64,000 bases of DNA from Biomaibacter acetigenes (GCF_003691585.1 NZ_CP033169.1:1426001-1490000), one strand, 5' to 3'; positions 36,701 to 44,792 are shown, counted from the first letter of the stretch. Notes: generated by a model not told the origin, from the letters alone. Made by a program: numbers and translations.

Positions 36701-37304
36701 AATAGAATCCCTTGGCATTGTGAATTTACAGGCTGTAGATGATTATGACAATTTAAAGTCCCGGTATGATTTCTTAAAAGCTCAAAGGGATGATCTAAAA
36801 GAGGCAAAGGATAAACTGGATAGTTTGATAAAGGAAATAACAAAAACAATGGAAGATATGTTCCTCAGTTCATTTGAAAAGGTCAGAGAGGAGTTTAAAA
36901 AAGTTTTCACCGAACTTTTCGGAGGCGGCAAAGCCGACCTGATTATAGAAGGCGATTGCAGCATGCTTGAGGCAGGAATTGACATTATCGCCCAGCCGCC
37001 GGGGAAAAAACTTCAGAGCATTTCCCTGCTTTCGGGAGGAGAAAAGGCTCTGACGGCCATAGCCCTTCTTTTTGCCATATTAAATATCAAGGCTACGCCC
37101 TTTTGCATCCTCGACGAGATAGAGGCGGCGCTGGACGATGCCAATATCGATAGGTTTGCATCATATCTGAGAAAGGTTGCGGGTCACACCCAGTTTATCA
37201 TTATTACTCATCGCAAAAACACCATGGCCATAGCTGATGCCCTTTACGGCATAGCCATGGAAGAGACGGCAGTATCAAAAGTGCTGACGGTAAAGCTGGA
37301 GTAG
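33750..37304 (+). CDS. smc: Chromosome segregation protein SMC
   Basis: Condensin ATPase that organises and separates chromosomes with ScpA and ScpB. 1184 residues. ATPase head N half with GPNGSGKSNITDAIRW (about residues 30-45); coiled coil about 170-500; hinge about 510-660, with YGALADIISVDRTYEVAIETALGG at its start (here described, not quoted in full). Second coiled coil about 670-1020; head C half with LLSGGEKALTAIAL and FCILDEIEAALDD. TTG at 33750 is chosen since GGAGG lies 7 bases upstream and gives the conserved start (M)YLKRVELHGFKSFAD; ATG at 33744 touches the ribosome site. Confidence 0.96.
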   Translation: MYLKRVELHGFKSFADRIEIEFGPGINAIVGPNGSGKSNITDAIRWVLGEQSVRNLRGSKLEDVIFAGSNTKKPMGMAEVSITLDNSDKLLPLDYSEVCFTRRVFRSGESEFFLNKTPCRLKDIQEILMDTGIGKDGYSIIGQGQVDEILTGRSEERRAILEETAGIMKHKARKKEAEKRMEETVGNMVRIDDILAEIQNQLEPLKLQKEKALEYKRLLEQLKQLDINLLLAEISRIEKKASHIKNSIEENQTSLQKIINERALLHQGMMNDSAQLELLEKDYEIYQQKAFDAGTKRKDLEKDLQWTKDEEKRLWLEQQELSGNIENLRRKISEVKNGLGQKIKVLEQKIKDINGLELKITEGEKELVCVDDSIKKKENLIESLKGDVIDLLNFASEKRNMITSLTAMKTNLENRLKQIRKEICLLDESNNKTRAEIENIKGMIENLTLQCEQKQKQIQDTQDYILKLGSTLEEKRVLSIKKGEELSALASRFKALKEVNESFEGYQYGVRNLLSSIKNNKLNGEGLYGALADIISVDRTYEVAIETALGGALQNIVCDTEEHAKRAIEYLKRHDLGRVTFLPLNTIKPRGLDAEEIKILSMKGCIDTADHLTTCGKKFLPVIGHLLGRVIVVDKMDNAIAIARRCRFSLKIVTLDGELFNPGGSITGGSQKKSSLILSRKRELQEFEEKIARSEKDLAIIRQECTRIEGDYQEYLKMVDSCKNAVFNLKSEIAALERELKEKQTVFNEREHKKSQLESEIDDIKTQTVDIDAQIISVQKDIGSIDIKNTSSQSKVKDLQQQLSRDRSKREMLAQRITDLKVQLASHKQEEISLEQNIQNEEENLQTWSRELKVLEDKFEQNERSMSMAKDKVLNYAEQMTNYAELEKDLLTKVDNLKKQRESLKKALEESQAKFNRLEEEQKKLERKLNECIVDETALNMEFNQVRGKLMERYSLTVEQALNFKKEIGSILEMKEKITALQQEIESLGIVNLQAVDDYDNLKSRYDFLKAQRDDLKEAKDKLDSLIKEITKTMEDMFLSSFEKVREEFKKVFTELFGGGKADLIIEGDCSMLEAGIDIIAQPPGKKLQSISLLSGGEKALTAIALLFAILNIKATPFCILDEIEAALDDANIDRFASYLRKVAGHTQFIIITHRKNTMAIADALYGIAMEETAVSKVLTVKLE

Positions 37305-37334
37305 ATGCATAAATTTATGAGAGAGGTGAAGAAA

Positions 37335-38231
37335 TTGGGTTTTTTTGATAAGTTAAAGCAAGGTTTGAGCAAGACCAGAAACAATTTTACGGAAAAAATT
37401 GACAACCTATTAAAGTTTACCAGAAAAGTTGATGAGGAAACGCTGGAGGAACTGGAAGAGGTATTGATTTCAGCGGATGTTGGAGTAAATGTGACCCAGA
37501 AGCTCATGGAGAGTTTGAGAGAGCACGTAAAGTCTTCGAGGATAAGAAGCACTGAGGACCTGAAAGCCGCTCTGAAAGAGGAAATTAAGGGGCTTTTTCC
37601 ACAGCAAAAAATGTCTTTACAACCGCCATGCATCTTGCTTGTGGTGGGAGTCAACGGTGTGGGAAAGACCACGTCCATTGGAAAGCTTGCCCATAATTTT
37701 AAAAACCGGGGTTACAAAGTCATCATGGCTGCAGGGGACACCTTCAGGGCTGCAGCGGCAGAGCAGCTGGATGTCTGGGGACAGAGGTCAGGGGTTGATG
37801 TGATAAGGCATCAGGAAGGTTCCGACCCCGCCTCGGTGCTCTTTGATGCCATCCAGGCCGGGAAATCCCGCCGGGCGGACATAATAATATGTGATACCGC
37901 CGGGCGCCTTCATACAAAAAAGAACCTCATGGAAGAATTGAGAAAGCTTTACAGGGTGTGTCAAAAGGAATATCCCGATGCCCAACTATTGAGCCTCATG
38001 GTGCTCGATGCTACCACAGGTCAAAATGCTCTGGCCCAAGCAAGAATATTTAAAGAGGCAGTGGATATTTCCGGGATAGTCCTTACCAAACTGGACGGGA
38101 CCGCCAGGGGCGGCATTGCCATTGCCATCGCCCAGGAATTGAACATCCCCGTATGGTTTATAGGTGTGGGCGAGGGAATAGATGACCTGCAGGATTTTAA
38201 CCCTGATGAATTTGTGGATGCTATTTTGTGA
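37335..38231 (+). CDS. ftsY: Signal recognition particle receptor FtsY
   Basis: GTPase receptor that docks SRP-bound ribosomes at the membrane. 298 residues: N domain about 1-85, then the NG GTPase with GVNGVGKTTSIGKLA (about 105), DTAGR, TKLDGTARGG (about 255) and GVGEGIDDLQDF. The acidic A domain of proteobacteria is absent, as in most Firmicutes. TTG at 37335, six bases behind GAGAGGTG, gives the typical start (M)GFFDKLKQGLSKTR; ATG at 37305 is an unconserved extension. Directly behind smc. Confidence 0.95.
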   Translation: MGFFDKLKQGLSKTRNNFTEKIDNLLKFTRKVDEETLEELEEVLISADVGVNVTQKLMESLREHVKSSRIRSTEDLKAALKEEIKGLFPQQKMSLQPPCILLVVGVNGVGKTTSIGKLAHNFKNRGYKVIMAAGDTFRAAAAEQLDVWGQRSGVDVIRHQEGSDPASVLFDAIQAGKSRRADIIICDTAGRLHTKKNLMEELRKLYRVCQKEYPDAQLLSLMVLDATTGQNALAQARIFKEAVDISGIVLTKLDGTARGGIAIAIAQELNIPVWFIGVGEGIDDLQDFNPDEFVDAIL

Positions 38232-38241
38232 TGCATCATTC

Positions 38242-38270
38242 TTGACATAAAAAACCGCATGCTGTATAAT
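38242..38270 (+). promoter_or_regulatory. Consensus sigma-A promoter of ylxM-ffh
   Basis: Perfect TTGACA (38242-38247), 17 bases, perfect TATAAT (38265-38270). It gives ylxM-ffh-rpsP its own start apart from smc-ftsY. Confidence 0.9.
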
Positions 38271-38273
38271 TAG

Positions 38274-38299
38274 CCTGTAAAGGATGAGACCTTTACAGG
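38274..38299 (+). promoter_or_regulatory. Perfect 10-bp hairpin at the ylxM transcript start
   Basis: CCTGTAAAGG (38274-38283) pairs with CCTTTACAGG (38290-38299). It begins at the expected transcription start. The 3' arm ends in AGG of the AGGTG ribosome site (38297-38301), so it could shield the 5' end and restrain ylxM translation, or serve as a protein-binding site. Confidence 0.6.
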
Positions 38300-38307
38300 T
38301 GATGTTT

Positions 38308-38667
38308 ATGGATGAACTTACGAAAATAAATCTGTTATATGACTTTTACGGAGATTTTCTGACTGAAAAGCAGAGGGAGATTTTTGAACTTCATTTTTTG
38401 AACGACCTTTCCCTGGGGGAAATAGCCGAAAATTATGGAGTAACCCGTCAGGGGGTCTATGATATTGTCAAACGGGCGCAGGATATTTTAACCGAATATG
38501 AAGAAAAACTGGGCATGGTCAGGCGGTTTGCAGGTCTTGAAAAAAAGGTTGAAAAGATACTTCAATCTTTGAAAGAGCTGGAACCGGGCCTTTCTGAAGA
38601 TTATAGGATCAGAATCCGAAAGATTTGCGATGATGTAGCCTCATTGTTAAAGGAAGGCGGTGAATAG
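38308..38667 (+). CDS. ylxM: YlxM/p13-like helix-turn-helix protein of the SRP operon
   Basis: About 119 residues. The sigma-70 region 4-like helix-turn-helix (about residues 15-60: LTEKQREIFELHFLNDLSLGEIAENYGVTRQGVYD, quoted here by its key parts LTEKQREIFELHF and EIAENYGVTRQGVYD). Coiled C-terminal half. In streptococci YlxM binds SRP components. ATG at 38308 lies 6 bases behind AGGTG; frames from 38284 and 38302 are also open. It overlaps nothing and precedes ffh by one base. Confidence 0.92.
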   Translation: MDELTKINLLYDFYGDFLTEKQREIFELHFLNDLSLGEIAENYGVTRQGVYDIVKRAQDILTEYEEKLGMVRRFAGLEKKVEKILQSLKELEPGLSEDYRIRIRKICDDVASLLKEGGE

Positions 38668-38668
38668 A

Positions 38669-40009
38669 ATGGCTTTTGAAGCGCTTACTCAGAAGTTGAA
38701 TGATATTTTCAAAAAGTTGAAGGGCAAGGGAAAACTGACCGAGGCTGATGTAAAGCAGGCAATGAGAGAGGTAAAGCTCGCGCTGCTGGAAGCCGATGTA
38801 AATTTCAAGGTTGTAAAAGATCTAATCCAGAAAATAAGCGAGCGAGCCGTGGGGCAGGAGGTAATGGAAAGCCTCACTCCGGGGCAGCAGGTCATTAAAA
38901 TCGTAAATGATGAACTGGTACAGTTGATGGGATCTAAGGAAGCAAAGTTAAATTTTTCTTCCGGTGGAATTACTGTCATAATGCTTGTCGGGCTTCAGGG
39001 TTCAGGTAAAACCACCACTGCAGGAAAGTTAGGTAGACTGCTTTCTAAAAGCGGCAAAAAGCCTCTTCTTACAGCCGCAGATATTTACCGCCCTGCAGCC
39101 ATCAAACAACTCCAGGTGGTGGGAGAAAAGCTGGATTTGCCCGTTTTTACCATGGGCCAGCAGGACCCGGTTAACATTGCCAGAGCCTCTGTGGAATATG
39201 CCCATAAGCACAACAATGATGTGATAATAATCGATACAGCAGGACGACTGCATATAGATGAAGAGCTCATGGACGAACTGTCAAGAATAAAGCAGGCTGT
39301 AAACCCCAGTGAGATACTGCTGGTAGTGGACAGCATGACCGGCCAGGACGCAGTGAATGTGGCGGAAGAGTTCAACAAACGCCTGGCTCTAACCGGCCTC
39401 ATCCTGACAAAGCTGGACGGCGACACCCGGGGAGGCGCCGCCCTGTCCGTCAAGGCAGTTACGGGATGCCCCATAAAATTTGTAGGTATGGGGGAAAAGC
39501 TGGAAAACCTGGAACCTTTTTATCCAGAACGTATGGCTTCAAGAATACTGGGGATGGGAGATGTGCTCACCCTCATCGAAAAAGCTACTCAGTCTTTTGA
39601 TTTAAAAAAGGCCCAGGAACTGGAGCAAAAGCTTAAAACCCAGTCCTTTGACCTCAACGATTTTCTGGAGCAGCTTTCCCAGGTTAAAAAGATTGGTTCC
39701 CTGGACCAGATATTGAGCATGATACCGGGTTTTTCTCCGCAGAAGCTGCAGGGCCTGGAACTGGATGAAAAGGAACTGGTTCACGTGGAAGCTATAATTA
39801 ATTCAATGACACCCGAGGAAAGAAAAAATCCTTCCATTATAAACGGCAGCAGGCGTAAACGCATTGCTGCCGGTAGCGGCACTTCCATACAGGATGTTAA
39901 CCGTCTTTTAAAACAATATGAACAAACCCGAAAAATGATCAAACAGATGACTGATATGGAAAAGGGCCGTAAAAAAGGAAAGCATAGATTTCCATTTTAT
40001 GGGCTTTAA
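38669..40009 (+). CDS. ffh: Signal recognition particle protein Ffh
   Basis: GTPase of the SRP that binds signal peptides with 4.5S/6S RNA. 446 residues. N domain about 1-85, [15 protein letters not shown] (about 107), [17 protein letters not shown] (about 245) and the Met-rich M domain from about 300 ([32 protein letters not shown]). ATG at 38669 lies 7 bases behind AAGGCGG; GTG at 38660 overlaps ylxM. rpsP follows at 14 bases. Confidence 0.97.
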   Translation: MAFEALTQKLNDIFKKLKGKGKLTEADVKQAMREVKLALLEADVNFKVVKDLIQKISERAVGQEVMESLTPGQQVIKIVNDELVQLMGSKEAKLNFSSGGITVIMLVGLQGSGKTTTAGKLGRLLSKSGKKPLLTAADIYRPAAIKQLQVVGEKLDLPVFTMGQQDPVNIARASVEYAHKHNNDVIIIDTAGRLHIDEELMDELSRIKQAVNPSEILLVVDSMTGQDAVNVAEEFNKRLALTGLILTKLDGDTRGGAALSVKAVTGCPIKFVGMGEKLENLEPFYPERMASRILGMGDVLTLIEKATQSFDLKKAQELEQKLKTQSFDLNDFLEQLSQVKKIGSLDQILSMIPGFSPQKLQGLELDEKELVHVEAIINSMTPEERKNPSIINGSRRKRIAAGSGTSIQDVNRLLKQYEQTRKMIKQMTDMEKGRKKGKHRFPFYGL

Positions 40010-40023
40010 AAGGAGGTGAAACA

Positions 40024-40314
40024 GTGGCAGTTAAGATTAGATTAAGGCGAATGGGCGCCAAGAAAAAACCCTTTTACAGGGTAGTGGTGGCCGACAGCAG
40101 GATGCCCAGAGATGGTAGATTTATCGAGGAAATAGGGTATTATAATCCGCTGACAGATCCTGCTGAAATAAAAATTAACCAGGAAAAGGCTACCGATTGG
40201 TTGAAAAAGGGTGCCATTCCTACAGATACTGTAAAACATTTATTCAAGACCCTCGGTATTCTGGGCAACACCAAAGCAAAAACAGTTGCCGAATCCGATA
40301 TCGGCGAAGCCTAA
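40024..40314 (+). CDS. rpsP: 30S ribosomal protein S16
   Basis: Small-subunit assembly protein, 96 residues, with [24 protein letters not shown] and [16 protein letters not shown] regions. GTG at 40024 is 7 bases behind AAAGGAGG. It is placed between ffh and khpA as in most Firmicutes. Confidence 0.97.
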   Translation: MAVKIRLRRMGAKKKPFYRVVVADSRMPRDGRFIEEIGYYNPLTDPAEIKINQEKATDWLKKGAIPTDTVKHLFKTLGILGNTKAKTVAESDIGEA

Positions 40315-40382
40315 CTCCATTAAAGTAACTGGGTTTTACTGTGAAATTTTAAACAGGGAAGGAACAAAAGGAGGAAGTTATT

Positions 40383-40610
40383 GTGATAGAATTGGTAGAA
40401 TACATTGCAAAAGCCCTGGTGGACCACCCCGAAAATGTCGCGGTCAATCAGGTGGAAGGCGAACAATCCATAATTCTTGAACTCAAAGTCGATCCCGAAG
40501 ATATGGGCAAGGTTATAGGAAAACAGGGTAGAATTGCCAAAGCCATCCGCACTGTTGTCAAAGCGGCTGCCGCAAAAGACGGCAAAAGAGTAGTTGTAGA
40601 GATAATATAA
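40383..40610 (+). CDS. khpA: KH-domain RNA-binding protein KhpA
   Basis: 75-residue single KH domain protein that pairs with KhpB (Jag/EloR) to bind RNA and affect cell elongation. The RNA-binding GxxG loop is GKQG in [17 protein letters not shown] (about residues 40-56). GTG at 40383 lies 8 bases behind AAAGGAGG. Conserved position rpsP-khpA-rimM. A hairpin terminator follows. Confidence 0.95.
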   Translation: MIELVEYIAKALVDHPENVAVNQVEGEQSIILELKVDPEDMGKVIGKQGRIAKAIRTVVKAAAAKDGKRVVVEII

Positions 40611-40616
40611 TTTACA

Positions 40617-40646
40617 AGGGGGTTAGGCGGAACCTAACCCTTTTTG
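40617..40646 (+). terminator. Terminator or attenuator between khpA and rimM
   Basis: GGGTTAGG (40620-40627) pairs with CCTAACCC (40633-40640), followed by TTTTT. It may lower the output of rimM-trmD relative to rpsP. Confidence 0.8.
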
Positions 40647-40677
40647 TAAGTTTATTACAAGGATGTGAAAATACCTC

Positions 40678-41187
40678 TTGGAACAGTATATAGTAGTGGG
40701 GAGGATATTATCCTCCTGGGGTGTTCGAGGTCAGATTAAGGTTGAACCCCTGACGGATGACATCAAGAGGTTTGATAAACTTAAAAAGGTGTTTATTGGC
40801 ACCGATGATTTGCCAGCCCGTTATGATGTGGAATCGGTATTATATTTAAAAAATGCTTTTGTGGTTTTAAAGCTAAAAAATATTGATTCACCGGAACAGG
40901 CCGAAAAGTTCAGGGGAGTTTATTTGAAAATTTCCAGGGAAGATGCGGTCAAATTGCCCGAAGGAAGGTATTTCATCTGTGATATAGTCGGGCTTCGCGT
41001 CTTTACGGAGAGCGGTGAGTTTCTCGGGAAAATAGTGGATGTTTTGCCGACCGGGGCCAACGATGTTTATGTGGTTAATGGAAAAGCAGGAAATCAAATA
41101 CTTCTTCCTGCCATTAAAGAAGTGGTTAAACAAATAGATTTAGAAAACAATAAAATGATAGTCAGGCTTATGGAGGGAATGGCATAG
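40678..41187 (+). CDS. rimM: Ribosome maturation factor RimM
   Basis: 30S maturation factor that binds S19. 169 residues: N-terminal beta-barrel with VVGRILSSWGVRGQIKVEPLTD (key parts VGRILSSWGVRGQIK) and PRC-barrel C-terminus with VGLRVFTESGEFLGKIVD. TTG at 40678 behind AAGGATGTG with rather long spacing. Its stop codon overlaps the trmD start by one base. Confidence 0.95.
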   Translation: MEQYIVVGRILSSWGVRGQIKVEPLTDDIKRFDKLKKVFIGTDDLPARYDVESVLYLKNAFVVLKLKNIDSPEQAEKFRGVYLKISREDAVKLPEGRYFICDIVGLRVFTESGEFLGKIVDVLPTGANDVYVVNGKAGNQILLPAIKEVVKQIDLENNKMIVRLMEGMA

Positions 41188-41906
41188 TGTTTCAGATCCA
41201 TATCCTCACTCTTTTTCCCGAATTTTTCACAGGGCCTTTAGATGTCAGCATATTGAAGAGGGCCAGGGAAAAAGACCTCATAAGAATAAAGCTGGTAAAT
41301 ATAAGGGATTTTTCCCATGACAAGCATAAAAAGGTAGACGACTACCCCTATGGCGGAGGATGCGGTATGGTGATGAAGCCCGAGCCCATTTTCGAGGCAG
41401 TGGAATATGCCATGGAAGACTTTAAAACTGACAAAAGGCGCATAATCCTTATGTCGCCCCAGGGGAAACTATTTAACAACCAGATGGCCCGAAGCCTTTC
41501 CGAACAAGAACATCTCATTTTAATATGCGGCCATTATGAGGGCGTTGATGAAAGGGTTAAGACCATAATAACCGATGAGGTTTCCATAGGGGACTTTATA
41601 GTCACAGGAGGAGAACTGCCTGCTCTTGCCGTGGTGGACGCCACTGCCAGGTTTATCCCGGGAGTCCTTGGCAGCCATGAGTCACCAGAAAACGAATCTT
41701 TTTGCGAAGGTTTGCTGGAATATCCGCAGTATACCCGACCTGAAGTTTACAGGGATTTGAGGGTGCCCAAAGTACTCCTTTCCGGAAATCATAAAGAAAT
41801 AGAGCTATTCAGGCGTAGAGAGGCTTTAAAAAGGACCCGCGAAAGAAGGCCGGATTTGTTTGCAAAGCTAAACCTGAGCGATCAGGACCTGGAGCTGCTC
41901 AAATAG
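41187..41906 (+). CDS. trmD: tRNA (guanine-37-N1)-methyltransferase TrmD
   Basis: Trefoil-knot SAM methyltransferase that makes m1G37 and prevents frameshifting. 239 residues. HILTLFPEFFTGPLDVSIL, DDYPYGGGCGMVMKPEP, ICGHYEGVDERV and the knot GDFIVTGGELPALAVVDA (about 133-150). GTG at 41187 overlaps the rimM stop. The usual rimM-trmD-rplS order. Confidence 0.97.
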   Translation: MFQIHILTLFPEFFTGPLDVSILKRAREKDLIRIKLVNIRDFSHDKHKKVDDYPYGGGCGMVMKPEPIFEAVEYAMEDFKTDKRRIILMSPQGKLFNNQMARSLSEQEHLILICGHYEGVDERVKTIITDEVSIGDFIVTGGELPALAVVDATARFIPGVLGSHESPENESFCEGLLEYPQYTRPEVYRDLRVPKVLLSGNHKEIELFRRREALKRTRERRPDLFAKLNLSDQDLELLK

Positions 41907-41937
41907 TTTTCCAATCTGACGGGGATATGGATTTTGA

Positions 41938-41966
41938 TTGCCAAGAAAAAGCCTTTATGCTATAAT
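41938..41966 (+). promoter_or_regulatory. Sigma-A promoter of rplS
   Basis: TTGCCA (41938-41943), 17 bases, TATAAT (41961-41966), about 35 bases before the GTG start. It allows rplS to be made apart from trmD. The leader is too short for a structured ribosomal-protein leader. Confidence 0.75.
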
Positions 41967-42001
41967 ATGTTTTGTCATTAAACGCAAGGGAGGGAAAATG
42001 C

Positions 42002-42343
42002 GTGGATTTTATAACCGCTGTAGAACAGGAGCAAATAAAGAAAGATATTCCTGACTTTAGACCGGGAGATACGGTAAAGGTTTATACAAAAGTTGTGGAA
42101 GGCGGCCGTGAACGTATTCAGGTCTTTGAAGGCACGGTCATAGCCAGAAGAGGCGGTGGCTTGAGGGAAACTTTTACTGTGAGAAAAGTTTCTTATGGTG
42201 TGGGTGTGGAAAGGATTTTCCCGTTAAATTCCCCCCGCATCGATAAAATAGAAGTTGTGAAAAAAGGGCGTGTCCGCCGCGCTAAACTTTACTACATGAG
42301 AAATTTAAGGGGCAAAGCAGCCAGGATAAAGGAGAGGGACTGA
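42002..42343 (+). CDS. rplS: 50S ribosomal protein L19
   Basis: 113 residues at the 30S-50S interface, with [40 protein letters not shown] and the C-terminal [20 protein letters not shown] at 42002 is 6 bases behind AAGGGAGGG. An ATG at 41998 is out of frame and rejected. In many Firmicutes lepB follows; here rbgA follows directly. Confidence 0.96.
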   Translation: MDFITAVEQEQIKKDIPDFRPGDTVKVYTKVVEGGRERIQVFEGTVIARRGGGLRETFTVRKVSYGVGVERIFPLNSPRIDKIEVVKKGRVRRAKLYYMRNLRGKAARIKERD

Positions 42344-42371
42344 TGACAGTCCCTTATTATTTTATTTTTAT
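42335..42371 (+). terminator. Terminator at the end of rplS
   Basis: AGGGACT (42335-42341) pairs with AGTCCCT (42348-42354), followed by TATTATTTTATTTTTATT. The left arm overlaps the end of the rplS frame. Confidence 0.75.
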
Positions 42372-42391
42372 TATTTTCAGGTGGTGGAATA

Positions 42392-43249
42392 ATGGAGATT
42401 CAGTGGTATCCAGGACATATGGCAAAAGCTAGAAAGATTATAAAGCAAAACATCCGGTTGGTAGATGCAGTGATAGAATTAGTTGATGCCCGGGCACCTT
42501 TGGCAAGTCACCTTCCGGACCTTGATGAACTTTCGGGTGGTGCGCAAAAAATTGTGGTTTTAAACAAAGCTGACCTTGCCGATGAAAGGGTTACCGGAAT
42601 GTGGATAAAAAAATTTAGAGAAATGCAATTAGAAGCCCTTGACGTGAATTCCATGGACCGGCACTCCGTTAAAAGACTGATAAATTTGATAACAACCATT
42701 TACTGCAAAAAGCCGGGCTGTAGGCCAACCAGATGTATGATTATCGGTATTCCAAATGTGGGAAAATCATCTATCATAAACCAGATGGCCGGCAGGAAAG
42801 GTGCCAGAACCGGAGATATACCCGGGGTCACAAAAGGAAAGATGTGGCTGAAAGTGAATAAAGAGCTGGAACTGCTGGACACTCCGGGCATTTTATGGCC
42901 CAAATTTGAAGATAAAGCCATCGGAATAAAACTCGCCATACTCGGTTCCATAAAAGAAGAGTTGATTAATATTGAGGAACTTTCATATATTTTTCTGGAA
43001 TTTTTGTCAAAAGAATATCCCCACAGCTTGAGGGAAAGATATAAAATCGATGTTGGGAAAAGCCCCCGGGAAATGTTGAACGACATAGCTTTTAAAAGGG
43101 GATTTCTCATGGCAGGTGGGGTGCCCGATATGGAAAGAAGTGCAAAAACCCTGCTAATGGAATACCGCCAGGGTAAACTCGGAAGAATTTCCCTGGAGAA
43201 CCCCGATGAACAAGGAGGATTTTGGCAAAATATATCGAATCAAGAATAG
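42392..43249 (+). CDS. rbgA: Ribosome biogenesis GTPase RbgA (YlqF)
   Basis: Circularly permuted GTPase for late 50S assembly. 285 residues. Order of motifs: G4 NKAD (about 50), G1 GIPNVGKSSIIN (about 119), G2 region GDIPGVTKGK and G3 DTPG (about 161). C-terminal RNA-binding domain about 200-285, with GGVPDMERSAKTLL. ATG behind AGGTGG. rnhB follows. Confidence 0.96.
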   Translation: MEIQWYPGHMAKARKIIKQNIRLVDAVIELVDARAPLASHLPDLDELSGGAQKIVVLNKADLADERVTGMWIKKFREMQLEALDVNSMDRHSVKRLINLITTIYCKKPGCRPTRCMIIGIPNVGKSSIINQMAGRKGARTGDIPGVTKGKMWLKVNKELELLDTPGILWPKFEDKAIGIKLAILGSIKEELINIEELSYIFLEFLSKEYPHSLRERYKIDVGKSPREMLNDIAFKRGFLMAGGVPDMERSAKTLLMEYRQGKLGRISLENPDEQGGFWQNISNQE

Positions 43250-43274
43250 ATAGCCAGTGGAAGGGGGCATTTTT

Positions 43275-43910
43275 GTGACTGATTTAAATAAAGAGATTAT
43301 AAGGCTCTCAAGACTTTACGATATGGAACGCAATCTCAGACAAAAAGGCCATGTCTTAATTGCTGGAGTTGATGAAGCTGGCCGGGGGCCCCTGGCAGGG
43401 CCGGTGGTGGCGGGAGCCGTCATTCTTGAGCCGGATACTACTATAATAGATTTAAAGGACTCCAAACTTTTAAGCGAGAAAAAAAGAGAGGCGGTATATA
43501 AAGAAGTAATTAAAGTTGCCGTATCTTATGCCTTTGATGTGGTAGACCAGGAGTACATAGATGAACATAACATCTTGAATGCGACCCTTCATGCTATGAA
43601 AAGAGCTGTTGAGAAACTGGGCGCAAAGCCGGATTTTATTCTCGTAGATGCGCTAAAAATACCCGGTATAGATATTCCCCAACAGGCTGTTATTCACGGG
43701 GATAATCTGTGCGCCTGTATAGCAGCCGCTTCAGTGATAGCAAAAGTAGAGCGGGACAGGATAATGAAAGGTTACGATAAAATATATCCCCAGTATGGTT
43801 TTTCCAGAAATAAAGGATACGGGACCAAGGAGCATGTGAATTCTATAAAGAAATACGGCTTTTGTCCCATTCACAGGAAAAGTTTTTCAATAAAAGGGCT
43901 GGAGATGTAA
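43275..43910 (+). CDS. rnhB: Ribonuclease HII
   Basis: Cleaves RNA in RNA-DNA hybrids, including single ribonucleotides. 211 residues. Catalytic acids in IAGVDEAGRGPLAGP (Asp, Glu), DSKLLSEKK, and LVDALKI (Asp); AASVIAKVERDRIM follows. GTG at 43275 lies 7 bases behind AAGGGGGC; the frame from 43257 is open but not conserved. A decayed second copy of its 5' part lies at 57946-58061. Confidence 0.96.
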   Translation: MTDLNKEIIRLSRLYDMERNLRQKGHVLIAGVDEAGRGPLAGPVVAGAVILEPDTTIIDLKDSKLLSEKKREAVYKEVIKVAVSYAFDVVDQEYIDEHNILNATLHAMKRAVEKLGAKPDFILVDALKIPGIDIPQQAVIHGDNLCACIAAASVIAKVERDRIMKGYDKIYPQYGFSRNKGYGTKEHVNSIKKYGFCPIHRKSFSIKGLEM

Positions 43911-43911
43911 G

Positions 43912-44265
43912 GTGGATAACAAAAAAATCGGCGCATTGGGTGAAAGGCGGGCGGTGGAGTTTTTAAAACGCAACAACTATAATATACTTGCCGTAAACTA
44001 CAGGTGCCGGCAGGGTGAAATAGATATAATAGCAAGGCAGGGAAACACACTTATTTTTATTGAAGTAAAAACCAGGAGTTCCTTAAAATTCGGCATGGGC
44101 ATGGAGGCAGTGAATTACGTCAAACAGCAGAAGATAAAGAAGGTTGCAATGAATTTTCTCAGTGAAAAAAGGACAGTTTTTACCGACCTGAGATTTGATG
44201 TGATAGACATAATGATAAAAGACCGGGACACTGCTGAAATAACACATATAAAAAATGCCTTCTAA
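43912..44265 (+). CDS. YraN family (UPF0102) endonuclease-like protein
   Basis: 117 residues with the restriction-endonuclease-like core: GERRAVEFLKRNNYNILAVN, GEIDIIARQGNTLIFIEVKTR (Asp, Glu-x-Lys). The biological role is not settled. GTG at 43912, with GGAG upstream in rnhB's last codons. In most bacteria the yraN-comM (yifB)-dprA order is conserved. Here only a 35-codon stub of comM follows, and the full comM is 13.9 kb away. A relic of another yraN 3' end lies at 58076-58159; 16 of its 27 residues match this protein. Confidence 0.9.
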   Translation: MDNKKIGALGERRAVEFLKRNNYNILAVNYRCRQGEIDIIARQGNTLIFIEVKTRSSLKFGMGMEAVNYVKQQKIKKVAMNFLSEKRTVFTDLRFDVIDIMIKDRDTAEITHIKNAF

Positions 44266-44277
44266 AGGGGGATAATA

Positions 44278-44385
44278 ATGCTGGCACAAGCTAAAAGCTG
44301 CGCCATTTATGGACTTGAAAGTTTTTTGGTGGATGTAGAAATAGATATATCCGGCGGCCTACCTGCCTTTGACAAGGTGGGTTAA
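44278..44385 (+). pseudogene. comM: 5' fragment of comM
   Basis: Encodes [20 protein letters not shown] and on to GLPAFDKVG before a stop codon, 35 residues. The first 31 codons match the start of the full comM at 58177. Bases 44278-44316 differ from that gene at 10 of 39 positions, mostly silent. Bases 44317-44372 are identical over 56 bp, and then the similarity ends abruptly. It has its own ribosome site (AAAGGGGG) and sits where comM belongs. This is the left edge of the inserted block. Confidence 0.9.
44317..44372 (+). repeat. 56-bp perfect direct repeat, left copy
   Basis: Identical to 58216-58271 inside the intact comM. It marks the junction between the backbone and the inserted block, and is the likely crossover site. 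Confidence 0.92.
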
Positions 44386-44399
44386 ATTGCCACAAAGAA

Positions 44400-44792
44400 A
44401 TGTTATCAAAAGAAAACGCTTTTAAGGTTCTAACCATAAGAAAAAGTCTTAACATAAGCGGAGAACCCCTATCGTATAATGTCGGATTCGGTTTAACCGA
44501 GAGCTGCCATCAACAGCTTTTAAACTTATCGCAGAAGAATGGATTAAACCCGTCGGAATTAATCAGAATGGCATTGGACTGTGTAATCTTCAATGAAAAT
44601 TATGTTGAGATGTTAAAAAGCCAAAGGAAAGCAAATAACGTATTGGTACATAAAAGGACTGTGAATCTGAATAAAACACAATTCAATAGAATTTCCGAAC
44701 TAAGCAAAACATACGGGATTGCGCGTTCGGAAATCATACGAAAATCAATAGAAGAATTTTTAAAAAAGGACTTTTTGCATCGAGAGGGATAA
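44400..44792 (+). CDS. Protein with two ribbon-helix-helix-like domains
   Basis: 130 residues, no named family recognised. Two segments look alike and resemble the CopG/Arc ribbon-helix-helix fold. Residues 27-64 have FGLTESCHQQLLNLSQKNGL then NPSELIRMALDCVI. Residues 86-121 have VNLNKTQFNRISELSKTYGI then ARSEIIRKSIEEFL. One chain could thus make a pseudo-dimeric DNA-binding unit. No strong ribosome site precedes ATG 44400. It begins 14 bases after the comM stub and ends 4 bases before the Sir2 gene, so the two may be expressed together. Confidence 0.6.
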   Translation: MLSKENAFKVLTIRKSLNISGEPLSYNVGFGLTESCHQQLLNLSQKNGLNPSELIRMALDCVIFNENYVEMLKSQRKANNVLVHKRTVNLNKTQFNRISELSKTYGIARSEIIRKSIEEFLKKDFLHREG

